Assembly: GCA_949357655.1 (NCBI GenBank)
Contig: CASHTG010000001.1
Location: forward strand, 2,232,001 to 2,296,000
Reading direction: 5' to 3'
Source of the DNA: Parascedosporium putredinis
Lineage: Eukaryota > Ascomycota > Sordariomycetes > Microascales > Microascaceae
DNA: 64,000 bases
Below, piece after piece: positions 35,901 to 49,400 of the stretch. Numbering within the stretch: the first letter of the stretch is position 1; every line of letters begins with the position of its first letter. The notes under the pieces are model-generated. The model was not told the origin of the DNA, searched no databases, and saw nothing but the letters and a program-made list of their open reading frames with translations. A program made the position numbers and the translations under genes.

Positions 35901-36095
35901 GCTTCGGTCACTTCGGAAGATTTCTCAGCCGACTTTTACCAGAGCGGCGATCCTTTTATTGAGGACTACTTTGGATCCGGCTCCCCGAGTGCTAGCAGCA
36001 GTCCTGGCCAGTTTGGATTCCCAATCACCTTCAAGAAGAAGGGCAAGAAATCGAAGAAACCATCACCCGGAAGTAGGAGCGGGTCCCCGCCTTGA
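32979..36095 (+). CDS. F-box protein with WD-like region and ubiquitin-interacting motif, Ufo1-like
   Basis: Probable substrate receptor of an SCF ubiquitin ligase. Exon 1 is 32979-33405, the intron 33406-33486, and exon 2 runs to the TGA at 36095; the product is about 1,000 residues. A disordered Ser/Pro-rich N-terminus is followed, right after the intron, by the F-box: NEVLTHILSYLHPDSYAAMA and LVSKQFYALVKTPHAWK. A long region with beta-propeller-like blades follows, including FLAVGTDRGTVMLWNGRDP and LVHGGSDGLVQAWDPLSA. Near the end, EEEAVLYALMMSEES matches the UIM consensus with its central Ala and Ser. The C-terminus is Ser-rich, then Lys-rich. This order (F-box, WD, UIM) resembles yeast Ufo1, but identity is not established. 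Breaks near 33694, at 34185-34186 and at the T run 34523-34527 each cost one base. The start could lie further upstream in frame. Confidence 0.8.
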
Positions 36096-38345
36096 CCGCT
36101 CACCCAGAGGCCGTTGGTTGAAGGATGTTCTTTAGTAGCAGACAACCAGGATGGCTTGTGGAGGGTGTGTGTCTTGCGCGTTGTCCGTTAACCGAATTCC
36201 AGGGCTGACTTGATTTCCATGTTTCTTGCTGAACTTTTGACTCTTGTCTTGTTTGCCGTTTTTGCCTTTGCTTTTTTTCGTTTTGGTTTGTTTTGGTTGT
36301 CTTGCCTTTGCCTAGCGATAGCCTATTCTATCGCGCCTTGTTTATTGTTAGGTGTCGTGTGCTCGAGGTGCCGCTTCTCTTCTTATCCCGTTCAAGGGTT
36401 TTAGTTATTCATTCTCAATTTACCTCCACTGAACTGCTTCCATCTCCGATTTCACTCTTAAACATGTGCTTTTGTGCACTTGAATAGATTCTCGCAAGTG
36501 AAGCGCAGTTCCCAGATTCAACCTCGTATCGCAGGTGGATTTTGACTCGGGGTCTACATGAAATGATACCACAGTGCTCTTCACTTACGGTATTGTAGGC
36601 CCGTCACATGGGCGATAGAAGCGCGCTCTTCTTTCATGTGTCTAGGCTACTAAAGACGAGATAGTACATTTCGGAATTCATTTGGATTTGTCCACCCAGG
36701 TCCTTATCAAACGTGGATAGTGGCGCAACTTCCACTCTCCTCAAGCGGCGACAACCCCCGGCACTTGGTAGGGCTGAGAGTCCAAGCCATCTATTCCCCC
36801 TTTGTGTCAGCATGTCAGCACCAGGACGTGGCCAGCCACTCAGATGGCAAGCTCCTATTGGAAAAAGACGGGCCGAACAAATTAGAGGGGGGCGTGAGGA
36901 GAACGCGAGTGTTGTCCATGTATTTCCTCGGGGGCTTTTGCGTGTCAACGCGAGATGCGAAGACTTGTGGATGCAGGGGAAAGAGGGGGATGGATGGCGG
37001 CCGTGAGAGGGCGAAGCCCCTTTTTTTCTACCGCCCCTTCGCCATGTTCTCAAATCTACTCTCTCAGTTAGTGTGTTACGAAGAGGGTGGGGGTTGGCTC
37101 AAGCCTGGTAAAACATTGAACTGTTTCCCTTTCCTTCTCGCAACCACGGGACCCTACCGTGCTTGTATGCGGCTGCTTAACCCGAACCCGATATTTTTCG
37201 ACGTACTGGATGTTGTTAAGGCCCCGGGGGATGTAGAAACAGAGAGCTGGGTCCTTCTGGCAAATGCTAGGGCTTGCATCCGTCAAGGGCGGGCTTACTA
37301 TCTCCTAGGTTGGCAAGATGGGACACACAGCTGTATATAGAGAATCATGGTAGGCACGAGACGAGACGACGAAAGGAAGCAAATGACACCCAGTTCATGT
37401 TGTAAAGTTTGAAAATAAGTCTTTTTGGTCTGTTATTCGTCTCATTACGTGATCGTTGCATCTTCTTTTGGCTTGCAGCCAACCTCGTCCATCTTCTATT
37501 TACACACAACCCCAAAGGATCCCTTTTCAAGCCAAGCCACACTTAGATCTCGGCCAAGGTCCGGAGGTAGGAAGAGAAAGAGAAGTGAAGGAATTGAAAA
37601 AGAAGACATAAAAGAGGAGGATAATAAAGAAGCAAAGCGCGAGGTGAAGAAGTCAGAAGAAAAAAACCCAAAGATCCCGAGGATGAAAGCCTGTTCCCAA
37701 TATGCCGAAGCCCCGTCGCCGCCCTTTTTGCGCCTATTGATCCGATAAATGCGTGTCCTTGTCGTTTCAAAGTAAGAATATAATGACAAAGGAAAAGATA
37801 AAAGGTAGATATGACTAGTCTCATCTGCAGGTCGAGATGAGGAAACCCTACTTGAGGGTCGAAAGTACGCCCGACACACGCGTGGGGTTTCTATGCCTGC
37901 TGCTCGTCGAAGAAATCAAGAGCCGGCCTGAGGTTTCTGGGTATCAAAACCCTAGACTGCGTCCAATTACTGTGTTTTCGTGGAAGCGGGCCCGCCGGGA
38001 AACGCTTCCCAGTAAAAGAGAGGTAATGGGTTACAAAGCGTTTGTTTAGCTTCACCAGCCCGATTCCCGCAAGGTTCGCAGTCGTGATAAAAGCATATAC
38101 AGCGAGAGTGGGCGAGATGATGAAAACAAGCCCACCGCTGCAGACCCCGCGAATGGTCCAGTCGCCATCGTGCTTAACTTGGCGCGATGAAGTGACCGAG
38201 GCTGACGGTGTAATAAGAGGTGGAGGGAGTCGAAGAAAGGGACGCCCGGGGTGAAAAAGTCAAAACGGGACTGGGCCCACCCATATTCCCTACTCCTTTT
38301 GTTTTGGATTCTGCTTCCATTCTTCTGCTTCTTCGCGCGTGTTGC
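36096..38345. other. Convergent 2.2 kb spacer
   Basis: Lies between the 3' ends of the F-box gene (+) and the secreted protein gene (-). The open frame at 36720-37340 has no domain and poor composition and is not called. No gene recognised. Confidence 0.5.
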
Positions 38346-40464
38346 TCAAATGACGAAACCAATAACCCAAACGCCAATCGCGATGCTTAATGCAGTGATG
38401 CCCGCTGCCCAGTCCGGCCTGACAGGGGACCCGGCGTCTTCGTCGTCGTCTCCTTCGATGGGCGCCGCTTCGCTTGGTTCCGGCAGCATCGTTACAATCG
38501 TCGGTCCAAACGGATACGGTATCGTCAAGGTAGCCACCGTGATACCATCGGGGGCAACGGTCACATTCTCGCCGCCGACAAACGTTGTCGTCGTACCCGT
38601 ACCGGGACCGACCGTATACGTTGCTTCCCGAATGACGACTCGGGATGCGCCAACTTGGGTGAGCGTCGCGCCGCCGACAATGTCATACTTGGTCTGCGAA
38701 GGACCGAGTCGATCACCCCCAAGGTCGTGCCGTGAACGACGACATCCGATGGGCCGATGCTCACGGTATCGTCGTCGATGGTCTCCGTTTGTGGTACGAT
38801 ACTGGGACCGTAGGTGATTGTGGTCTGTACCAGAACGACGACCGACTTGCCTATCGCCGTCATCAACTCTCCGCCTGCCACGATAACTCCCGTCTGCTCC
38901 GGTATCCGGCCGTCGTATGTGAGGGTCGCGTCAGAGTTCTTGAAAGTTAATGCGGTGGGCCCAATGATGACAGTCCGACCTAACACCACCTGAGTCTCGG
39001 GTGTCCTTCCAATGGTATAAGTGTATCCACCAATGACAGCCGAATTACCGGAAACGGTAACGGGGAGGCCATCGATAACGGTTGTAGTGGGCGTAGCCAC
39101 GTAGATGCCTCGCCCAACTCCCCTATCGATCGTTTTGCCTCCAAACTGGATAATCTGGCTGGGGTTAATTTCATAAACGCCCTTGCCAACCGTAATCCTG
39201 GTGGTTGCGGTTGGGTCAAGGCTAGTAAGGGTTTGGCCATCGATGATGATGCGAGTAGGCTCGGCCGTAATCGTGATGCCTTTTAAGCTAGGCACGAGCA
39301 TACTTTGGTAAGGAGGATTGGGGCCCTGGCCCTGGCCATCGCCTACGGGCTTGTGGCTATTTCCTCCTCCTCCGTTACTGCCACCATTCGACCCGCCGTT
39401 GGATCCGCCATTCCCGCCCGCTCCATAATCCGGGGTTTTAGAGGGCGGGAATACCACGCTGGGATTCTTGGAGGTGACAAAAGGTAGAGGTCGGCTTGAG
39501 ACCAGCCTCGGGAGACCCTAGCATAGGTGCGGTGGGCGTAACTGGGACGTTGGTGGCATCGGCAGACTTGGGCCGGCTGCTGAAGATGAAAGACGGGTTG
39601 AAATAAGGTTCAGTGTAGCAGGTGCTGGTACCATCCGTCTGCGTCAAACATGCAGTGTGCCATAGCGAGTCGTCTCGGGTGGTCGTCGTGGGTGCGGGCG
39701 GCATACCCGTCATCGATACGAGGTCCGACTCACAATACGTCGGAATGTCAAGAGTCGGGTGAGGTGGCGTATAGTCCGCGGGGTCTCCTGTCCAGGTGAC
39801 GGTCTCGGTATATATTATAGAGTACACGGTTTTAACCTCGCCCTCTGCGAGTGACGTGCAATAGTCTCCCTCGTCAGACGAAGGCGGCGCAGGGTCGCCG
39901 CCTGTTCCCGAACTTTTCGACGGGCTGTCCCCTCCGGAGTCGCCCGCGCCGGTGGATATCGTCGGGGCATCCTTGGATGTGGTTGAAGGCGACGAAGAAG
40001 AGGGGAAGGGGGAAGGAGGAGAGGGAAGAGAAGGAGGATAGGCTGTGATCTTTGGCGGTGTCGTCGACGTTTGGGACTGGGGCGCGGATTCCTGTGGAGA
40101 TTCGGGGCCTGATGGGTCGTCCGGCCCGGGGGCGACAGTGTCTAAGTCGTCGGGCGCGGGCGCGGTGCTGAGAGAGGAGGCGGGAAGGTGGGATTCTGTC
40201 GTCACGGATATGTCTGACGCAGATAACGAGGTCTGATTGAGTTCACGGCGCCAGGGCTGTCGCGGACCTACAACAAAGGAAAAGGAAAACACATGTCAGC
40301 AGGTGCGATTCCTCTTTACGGTGACCTCTTGCGAAGGGTCGAATAGAAAGAAGAAGAAAAAAACCACACAACGCCTTCACGGACCACATACCCAGTCTTG
40401 TCGCAGAAGAGAGCTGGCCTGAAAAGGCTACGAGGCCCAAGAGGGCCAAATTCCGGATCGGCAT
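38346..40464 (-). CDS. Secreted Ser/Thr-rich surface protein, probable GPI anchor
   Basis: Likely cell-wall or adhesin-like protein. Exon 1 is 40464-40392 and encodes a signal peptide (MPIRNLALLGLVAFSGQLSS); the intron is 40391-40268; exon 2 is 40267-38346. A Ser/Thr/Pro-rich stalk of about 100 residues follows, then a four-Cys region with YCTSLAEGEVKTVYSIIYT, IPTYCESDL and HTACLTQTDGTSTCYTEPYF. Next is a Gly/Asn/Ser linker (GGSNGG repeats) and a beta-rich repeat region with recurring units such as TTTVIDGLPVTVSG, YTYTIGRTPETQVVLG and RTVIIGPTALTF. The C-terminus is a hydrophobic stretch (WAAGITALSIAIGVWVIGFVI) after a small-residue site (DAGSP), as in GPI-attachment signals. Frame breaks are near 39480 and 38705. 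Upstream lies a 9.7 kb gene-free region. Ligand or adhesion role is inference. Confidence 0.78.
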
Positions 40465-43400
40465 GGCGTTGCAAAGATTTGTGAGGTCGTCGCGCACCCA
40501 GCTCGAGGAATGCCCAGGTGGGCGAACAGGGAGTCTCGGGGAGGGAGGCAGGAGACAGGCTGCCTTTGCCTGGGCCTGGATCCCGGCGTATTCAAATAAA
40601 GAGCGATAAGAAGGTAAAGATCGTTGGACGAGGCTGTTCCAGATACTCTTTCGAGGTCTACCGACGAGTTCCTCTCACGGTTCCAGCATTCGACATTGTC
40701 GGTTTATTCCCCTTGGTTTTCGACGCTCGTGTATCGCTAGGCCGAGTTGCTGTTTCCAGTCGGGAGTGGGAGGTATGTGTGAGAGAGTGACTGGGCTGGG
40801 GGGCCGAGTTGAGATTTGGTGGGAGCGGACCTTGAACAGGTCGTTGGGGGTGTGTGGCGGATTACAAGATTGACGGCGCGGCAGAAATGAGAGAAGGGTG
40901 GTCCAGTGTCCCCATTAAAGGCAATATGGGTGCTGAGGGGTTAATATTGGGGGTGGGCAAATCGGGAGGGTAGAATGATGGGCTGGGCCGTGCGATGGGT
41001 GCGATCACTCGATGGGGGTGAGCAGGTGGGAGAGGGACTCTCAATGATGGTTGATGTGCCAAGGGGCGGAAAAGTATGGGGTATTGAGTGCACTCTACCG
41101 GATACGGCGCAGCGAGCCACCAGGGATCAGCACAACAACAATTGAACCAAAAGCAAAGAAGTGTGTGTGGGTTTGTATGAAGCATGTAGTGTACACTATT
41201 CTGTGCGGCGAGCGGGAAAGAGGCAAAGGAACAAAAACAAGCAAGACTGAGGAAAAGGAATGATGCCGCCGCAACTCATGTCAAGGGGCCGGGCCGCGGG
41301 CTGTTTGACTGAGGACAGGACGGCCAATTCCAGGCCCTTTTCAAGCACACATCGACATGATCGAGGCGACATCGAGGCTAGGGTACATTGGCCAGCCCAG
41401 TCCAGTCCTCCAAAAATTTACACTACTACACTAGCATTGCTGGCATGGATGGGTTTTCTGTTGTCTCGCCCACCGGCAAAGGGAACAAAGGGCATAGCAC
41501 GTGGGATTGGTGGTATTACCTCTTTCTTGCGGTTGCATGTACTTTCCCAGGCCACGAAGCCCTTGAATCAAAATTTCCATGGGCTGACGACGCAGTGTCG
41601 CGATCAGAGACGACATCAGGGCCAAGGGGTGGGGGCTGTTGTATCTAGTGTAATGATGAATGGTATGGAACGGATCTATGCAGTATGGATGGATGGGTCT
41701 CGTGCAGTGTGCTACCGAGTAGCGTGCACGACAAGTATTAGTGTCCGTGGAGAGATTGGCGATGGGTCCACGGCTGGGCTGAGGCTGGCTTCCGGCTGCA
41801 ACTTGTACAAGCATGGATGTACCAGGGCGAGTAACGCAATTGATCAATCATTCATCAAGGGATCCCTTCATCAATTGACGAGACGTTGTCTCAAGCGAGT
41901 GCAGCGCTCGCTTCTTGTTGGTCATTCAGTCCGTGGCAGGGCACAGGACTAATACCACACTACTTGTACTCGAGGATACTAGCGCAGCGTGGTCAAACTC
42001 GCGACAGGGTATTCCACTCAAGCACCAGGGGTCTATGGTCACTCTCAAGCAGAAAAGTTGGTCACTGCGAGGTCAAGAAGTACCAATCTTGACTGACCCA
42101 GCCCACAGCCCACAGCCCCCCTGAACGATCATGTCAGGACACAGACCAGGGCCGGCACTAGCTCACAGCAAATCGCCGAGGAACCCTCAACAAGGCAAGG
42201 TACACGCGTGCCCGAGATCGCGGTCGATGCCGTGTCGCCCGATGTACCTCGCGTGCCTGCCTGTCAGAACGCTCTCCTTCCATTCCCAGTGCGGCCGGCC
42301 GGGCGCTTTTGTTGGTGGCACAACATCCTCCGGCGCTGGTGGCGCAACAGGGAAAAAAGCACAGAGAAGGGGAAGGGGAAAAAAAAGGGAAGAGGGTGAT
42401 CAAAGTACTTTGGCCGATTCCACCGTGCACGCTTGCCTGAAGCCCCCGAAAGGCGAAAAAGCCACCGTCCGTTTGACGAGGTTTGGAAGAATTTTGTGTC
42501 GATACAATTAATTGCTGTTGCCGATCCTCTGTGCTCGCGAACCAAACCCCAAATTTTTTTCTTTTTCGCGAAAGCGAAGGAGACCGCCTCGGGCTACTGG
42601 GAGCCGGCTCGAGGAGAAAGTTCGACTTGGGCGGGTCGTGGGCAAAATGTGGCTCGGTACCGCGAAGAGTGCTCGAGAACAAGGTCAAGATCAACGTGCC
42701 AAGACCCTAAACTGCAAACCACATGTACGAGAGACGCAGATGTCGGAAACAGCCCCCAGCAAAAAGAACATGACTAAGTAGCACTACACTGCTAGCACTC
42801 GAATGACGCTGGCTGTCCAAAGCTGACGGTGCCAGGCTGAGGGGACCACCTGCAGGAGAATAGGCCTGGAACAAGCAGCACAGGCAGCTGAGAGCCACGC
42901 TATTTCGTTCTCAGTGCTCTCCAGCTCTCTCTCTCTTTTCTCCTTCTCGCCGGCCCGACTCAGGCATCTGAGACTTTTGCACGCAAGTTTGTTCGGTCGC
43001 TCCATGATTTGAAAAGCAAAGGCCCGGCGGCCGAGTGTAGCTCTCCCTCCGAAACCCCTTTATTAGAAAGAGGAAGGCAAAGGGAAAAAGATGAAAAAAG
43101 GAAAGGAAAAGAAAAACAATTCTCTCAGCAACCAAGCTACATTAACCGTAACCGAGGCAAAAGCGAGTGCATTTGGACTCGGCCCGTTCATTTGATGCTC
43201 ACGCCTTCCATCGATTCACCATTCTCCGGGTCAATCTCGTCGCTTTTGCCTTTTGCCGGTGCTTTTCAGGATTCGGTTCTGCACGAGAATAAGTGTGTAC
43301 ACAATCTTCAAGATGTCCGCCCCGTCTATCCCCACGCGTCTCTCCCCAGGTCGATGAGACCAGGACCTAGTCTCACGTCGTAGTCTGACTGAGATGAGTT

Positions 43401-46400
43401 GGGTGAGGTTTATCAACACTACAGGTATTACAGTAGCCGTCGATCCACCGGTCCTTAGTGTACGTACATGCCTGGACGTTGCAATTCGAAGAGCATCAAG
43501 GGGATAGATAGCCTCTTTCAAAAAAGCTTGACACCTCAGCGGTGGGGACGGGCATCGAACAGGGATTTATCACCGAATTCCACTTTCTTGTCATCTTGGT
43601 ATTGCCTAGTGGAGATGATGTTGCATGCCCAATGTTGTCTGTCCCTCAAGGATTAGGGGCCGAGTAGCGGGGCTGTGAGTGCTCAAGAACGGCCGCAATC
43701 AGTCATGGATTGCTCAATTTGACCTTGGAGAGCACCATGTGGCAGGGTGGTACGGTACGGATAGTGTACACTACAGTCGCTGGTCAAGACCTACCCGAAA
43801 CCTAGGTTGATGGGGTCAAATGCGGACAAGCCGCTTTTGAATCCAACTTCATCAACATGGAGGCAACGATTTCTGAGGGCGCTGCCAAGACAGACTCGTC
43901 GTTGTCGTGTATTCTTCCAAGTAATAACAATAACCCCAGGTCCGGCAGTGGCCAGAGACGACCCTCCTCGCTCGCTCGGCAGGTTTAGAACATGAAGATA
44001 TCCCGATAGTTGAGCAATATCAGAGACAGCAATGGATTGGAGGGGACAGAGGTGCAATCTACAAGTACTCGAGTGACGCTTGGAAATATACCGCGCACGC
44101 TCGCCTATGTACAAATTGATCAATGTAGAGTAATTGACTTCCAGCCATCACCCATCAATGGCATTGTTAAGCCCCCTCCATACAAAACAATTTGAAAGAA
44201 AAGGAGAAGGACGAGAAGGAAGAAGGAAACACCCGCTTACTCTTCTCCCCTCTTGCTATCCTTCTCGTCTTTGCAGTTTTTCACGTGGACTGTGCAAATT
44301 ATATGTAGATACCTATCCACCTAACCCTAACCATAATCCAAGGTCCGTTTGGCCAAGGACGCAAAGGCTCAGCTACCGACTAACATCTGCAACACCATGA
44401 CTCTTGCCTGCTTCTGTCTCTCTTTGTCCATCTATGGATATCACCACCCGTCAGAGCCCCGAGGAGCGTGAGGGTGTGAACAGGCCACTGACCCGGACAA
44501 GAGGTGGAGGTGGAGGCCGATACATACACTACTACAACATTGGACGCCTTGCCTTTGCTAACATCCATGCATCCATCCAGGAGATGGGAATGGACCCCAC
44601 GTTCAATGCTGGGTCAGGGGAAACCCTCCCCCGGCGAGACGGGGGATGATGAGACTAGTCCCTGCTAGGCGAAACCTCCATTTCTCTCCACCCTCCGACG
44701 CACACTAGCTTCCTTGCTCGCCCAACACCTGAATAGTGACAAGTTTTTAGAGTTTGTTCCATCGCGCGCAAAGAGTGTGCCCGTAGGGCAAGGCGTGGAG
44801 CCCAAGAAGCAGTGACATCTTTTTGCTCACCGTCGCGAGAGAATCCCTGCCCCTTTCTGCGTTTACCACAAAGACAGTTCGTTTCTGTTCCAGGCAGATT
44901 GCGGGATAGGAGCGGTACCGTGGTAATTTAAAGGTCTTCATGCGCTGATGGCTGATGGTAGAGGAGGGGTTTTTTTTTTTTTTTTGTTTCTGTCCCTCCT
45001 GCTCAGGGAATTGGGAATTGCGCGACGATTTTCCGAACAGCGACGAGAGAGGCTGAACGGATATAAGCCACTGAAAAGGGACATGCACCTCCGAGATGAT
45101 GCGCCCCAGCCGAGCTTTTCTTCAGTCAACGGCACTGTCACTGCATGATTTACCATGAACCGAATTTCCCTCGATAACCCATCCAATCGAACAACTTTGG
45201 TGGGGAGGGCAGACCAGAAACAACAGGGAGGAAGGCACTTTCCTCTTCAGTCCAGCCCCCGTTGCGTCGGCGTATCTTGAGCCCAGCCGATCGACCAATC
45301 AATGTCCCTTGAGCTCTTGCCTCAGTTTGGTATGGTCGCCGATGACCTGCAGGCATGAAAAGTACTTGTAATCCCTCATTCTCTCTTGGGAGTCGTCGAG
45401 GTCGTGTTCCATGGCGACTACGACGCTGTTGTCGCTCCCGGCCTTCGCTTGCATACTTGTACTTGTCCATGGACATGGAGAGCAAGGGAGAGATAATGGA
45501 TCTATTGTTCCCCCACTCACGATCTTGAGAATGGCGAGTGGTCGAGGAATGGAACTGTGGTTCTCCATTTTCCGATCGTTTCTATGATCCTTCCAAAGGA
45601 GCCGTGCTCCTTCTACAATGTGATGTACATGTTCAATTGCTGTGAATACTGTGCCCATTCCCGTCCAGCGCGGAACCTGAGCGACCGCCAAAACCGGAAC
45701 TACCTTCAAAGCACGGATGGAGGGTGAGCGTTGTGCGATCTCATAGAAAAAAATAGAGTGAAGCACATCTCAACTCCAGAGAGCGCCATGCTCAAGCATC
45801 GTCGGTTATGCATGTAGAAAGATATATTTAGGGATGAAGAAAACTCGACAGCAAACTCGACAGCACCTCACTTTCTCGCCAACTTTCAATATAGAAGAAA
45901 CATGAGGCGATGATAACCGAGTCCACTGAGCAAGACCCTCCCCCAACTCTCAAGAACAAATCCTGGGATAATAGGGACGGATAGACTGCAGAAGCAAATG
46001 GCCGACTTTTGCCATTCTCCCTTCGCTTGGCCCGTTTCTTTTTATAATCTATATCTGCTCTCGTTACTCTCTGTGCACCCACAAGAGAGAATCTTGGACG
46101 AAAAAAATTGGAACAAGAACAGGGCCTCGCCGGTGGTTGTTCGCCGAATGGATGTTGTGCTGGAGAAGCCGAGGCCGTTCTGCTCAATCTTGTCTCGTTG
46201 GCTGACCAAGGGCCGTGCATGTGCTGGCTGCCTTCTAGAAGGCGAGCGGCTTTGTTGCTTGGGTTGATGGAACTCTCTAACATTGGGTGAAATGGTCCAA
46301 AGGGAGTAAGGCTTGCAAGGGTAACAAGCCATTGATCAATTCAACCCCCGGACTCAGGTTCTTCAATGCCTGCGCAGGGTTGGGGATCGAGGTTGCGGCC

Positions 46401-49400
46401 AGTGTTCCATCGATCCAAAGACCAATACTTGTCAACACAATGTGGGAAAGACGGGACAGGAGTAATAGCATCATTGGGTCCTGCCTGGAATCAGATCAGG
46501 GGGACAGGAACCCTTGCGAGCTGCTTGGTCATTGATCTGTGTCGAAGAGCACTGCACAACCACAGTTGCATGTACTTCTTATTACAAAGGAGGAGAGTTT
46601 CCGCGGTGTCGTCAGACCACGCTCAACTCGGGCCAAGCCTGCCAGGTGGTTCGTGGACACATGAGACGCAGATGCAAGTTCAAGTAAGCGACTCAAATTA
46701 AAAAGGTGTGAGACGTGCGAGGAGCGAGGGGACATGCGGCCTTTCGCCTTTCCGAGGCCAACCACCATGTCAATTGCGCTGCTCGGGTGTATGTAGCTTT
46801 GCCTCCCGTATCCGACTTGGATGAACGGGTTGTTCGGCCATCGACCACGGGATGGCGCAGGAGAAAAGAAAGAAAAAGAACGAAAAACAGAGACTGAAGG
46901 GCAGCAAGTCAGCGGCCTTGCTTCCTTTTTCTTCATCTCCTTTTTCTGCTCTCCTCTTTTCATCGTATCATAAGACATTCGTCTAGTCTCCGCCCATTCG
47001 CGCATGTCCCTTCTCGTCCCTTCTCTGCAGCAAGGTGGTTCGAAGGTGTGTGTGATACGAAAACGACGCAACACCCGCATCAGATAATCAACCCAGGAGC
47101 CCAGGCCAGCGAACAACCTGTTTCCGGGGGCTAATGACGGGATGCACTTGGTCGGCCAAGAGGCTGGTCAAGGATCTGCCTGAAAGATCGCGGCCCCACC
47201 AGCCCGCCGTGAGATGCTGAGGATCGCCAACGTTGCTTAGCAGGGCTGCCCACTCTTGCACTCTTACACGCCACACATAGCGTACATGTAGTTAGCCCTA
47301 GATGGATCATCAGGTGCCCATACGAGCATGAAAACTGCGCCTTTGGATCAGCGGTGAGCAGGAGATGATTGAAGTTGGGGATCTCAAGGTGCACGAATCT
47401 TCGTCGGGTTGCTTGTCCATACACAATCTCTAGCAAGATCTCAGTCGGGCTACATAAAGTGAGCAGTGGAGTCACTAGACAGCAGGTCGAGATCGATGAA
47501 GTGTTGCTGCTTCATCCCACCGTCCGAACCCTCAAGCAGCAACCACATCGTCAAGTGAAGCGGTCTTTTTTTTTTTTTTTTCTCAAAATCTCTTAATCGC
47601 CCCCTCCATCATCTCTTTGCAACCCAAGCCTGGGTGAACGCCATTATTCCAGCAGCATGATCCGCTGATCTGGGAACCCGCCCATCGGCAGTCCACGGAG
47701 ACTCGTCCGACTTGGCGGAGCACGAGAGGACAGACGAGAGACGGAGATGCCAAACATAGACTATAAAATGACCAGTTTCCCGGATCTCCCTCGTCCCATG
47801 CGCTACTATCAATATGTCGGAATTGAAAAGCCAGTCGTGCGACGGCATCGATGAAGATATTCAATGTATAATTAGCAGTAGCGAGAACGTCGAGAGACCG
47901 AGGGCGTGGTCAACAGCACGCACAGCGCACAACGCACAGCTCACGGGAACTGTCGAGAAAAGACCCAACATCGCCGGTGTCCCCCATTTCGTTAACTGAG
48001 AGGCAAGTCGATATACCTTCCTTCCCAAATTTCTCTCCTTCTCAATATGCACTGCCAAGCCAACCTTGAGTAATTGTCGCCCAAAGCGAAATTGCACAAA
48101 CGCTGGACAGAGAGACGATGAGGGAGGGGAAGAAGACGTCACATGAGGTGTATTACGGAGCCGGAAGGCGGGAAGTCATACTGCATTTGCGTCCTTCGTA
48201 AATGGACGGCCGGGCCAATCCCATTTTATCCAGAGTGGTTGGATATGCCGATCCTAGATTGAGTGTGGCAACCAACTCTGCTCTGAGTGGCCGACAGACT
48301 GTGGGCGCGGAACCGGATTCGAAACGGTCGGTTCCAGACAGAGCGCTGTTGACCGAATGGAGTGGGTGAGTGACCTTGGAAGGGCATCAGACACTTTTGT
48401 TAGTGGAGGCTTGCGTGAATTGTTGCTTCGTTGCTTCGTTGCTTGTCTCTCTCGCCCTCATCGAAGGCAACCGTCTCCCCTCTCATTCTGCCTCTCGACG
48501 ACCCTTCCGTGACGCACCCCTTTCTACATCTAGTGAAGTCCATTATGTCGACCCTCTGAGGCCTAGCTCCTCGATATCTACACCATACTATACTAAGCTG
48601 TCCGTTTCACCCTCGAGCGATCTCGAGCAACCTGAATAGAGTTGCTGTTCGCACTGGCGCAAGACGTGCGGAGAGATCTCCATGGGCAGTGCAGACCCCA
48701 CCTCGTTCCCACCCAGACCCGGGAGAAAAACCTGGCTCTTTTGAGTGTAGACTTGAATGTTGCCCTTGTTTGGAGCGATCAGATCAACTTGGCAGGCCTT
48801 GCGGCAACGATCCCCCTGAAAAAGGCGAACTCTTCCTAGCAAGCCCAGTCGCCTGTTGATGGATTAGCGGCCCCCGCTGCGCTAACGCAATGGATCAATT
48901 CAACCCATCCACGATTCTAGACCTAGCCGGGCTCAAGTTTGTGGAGTCAAGTGACAGAGCCTAAAAGTCGAACTGATCAATCAGTCCAGGGACGACAGGG
49001 ACGACAGGGCCGCTCATTGTTCAGATTGACCTCCCCAGATTAATAAGGTTTGGGTGGAATCACATCTTGCTCGGCTGGGAATGGGAGAAATGGTAGGAAT
49101 AGGAGTCCGTCGGGTTACGTGTAATCTATGCTAGACAAGGCCGAACGGGGATCCTTCACGCTTCTTCCACAGGCTCGCCCAAAGTGAGGTGCACAATTGG
49201 AGGGAGTATGTAGATATTGATGGCATACTATCGAAGCCGAGGACAGCTTTGGCCTCCTCTCTTCTCATATTTCTGGGAAGGGCTGCACTTGGATATTTGT
49301 ATAACATATCTGCCCTCTCTTCAATAGCCCCCGTATCGATTGATCCCATCCATTGATGTGCTCATGTCCTGTCCTCGTCGCCCTCCATCTAGGCCCCGCT

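Noticed and set aside
36720..37340. 206-codon open frame on the plus strand
   Set aside because: No domain and unlike the exon composition of the window; lies in a convergent 3' spacer.
44321..44332. Telomere-like CTAACCCTAACC
   Set aside because: Only two units in an internal, gene-flanked position; compatible with chance.
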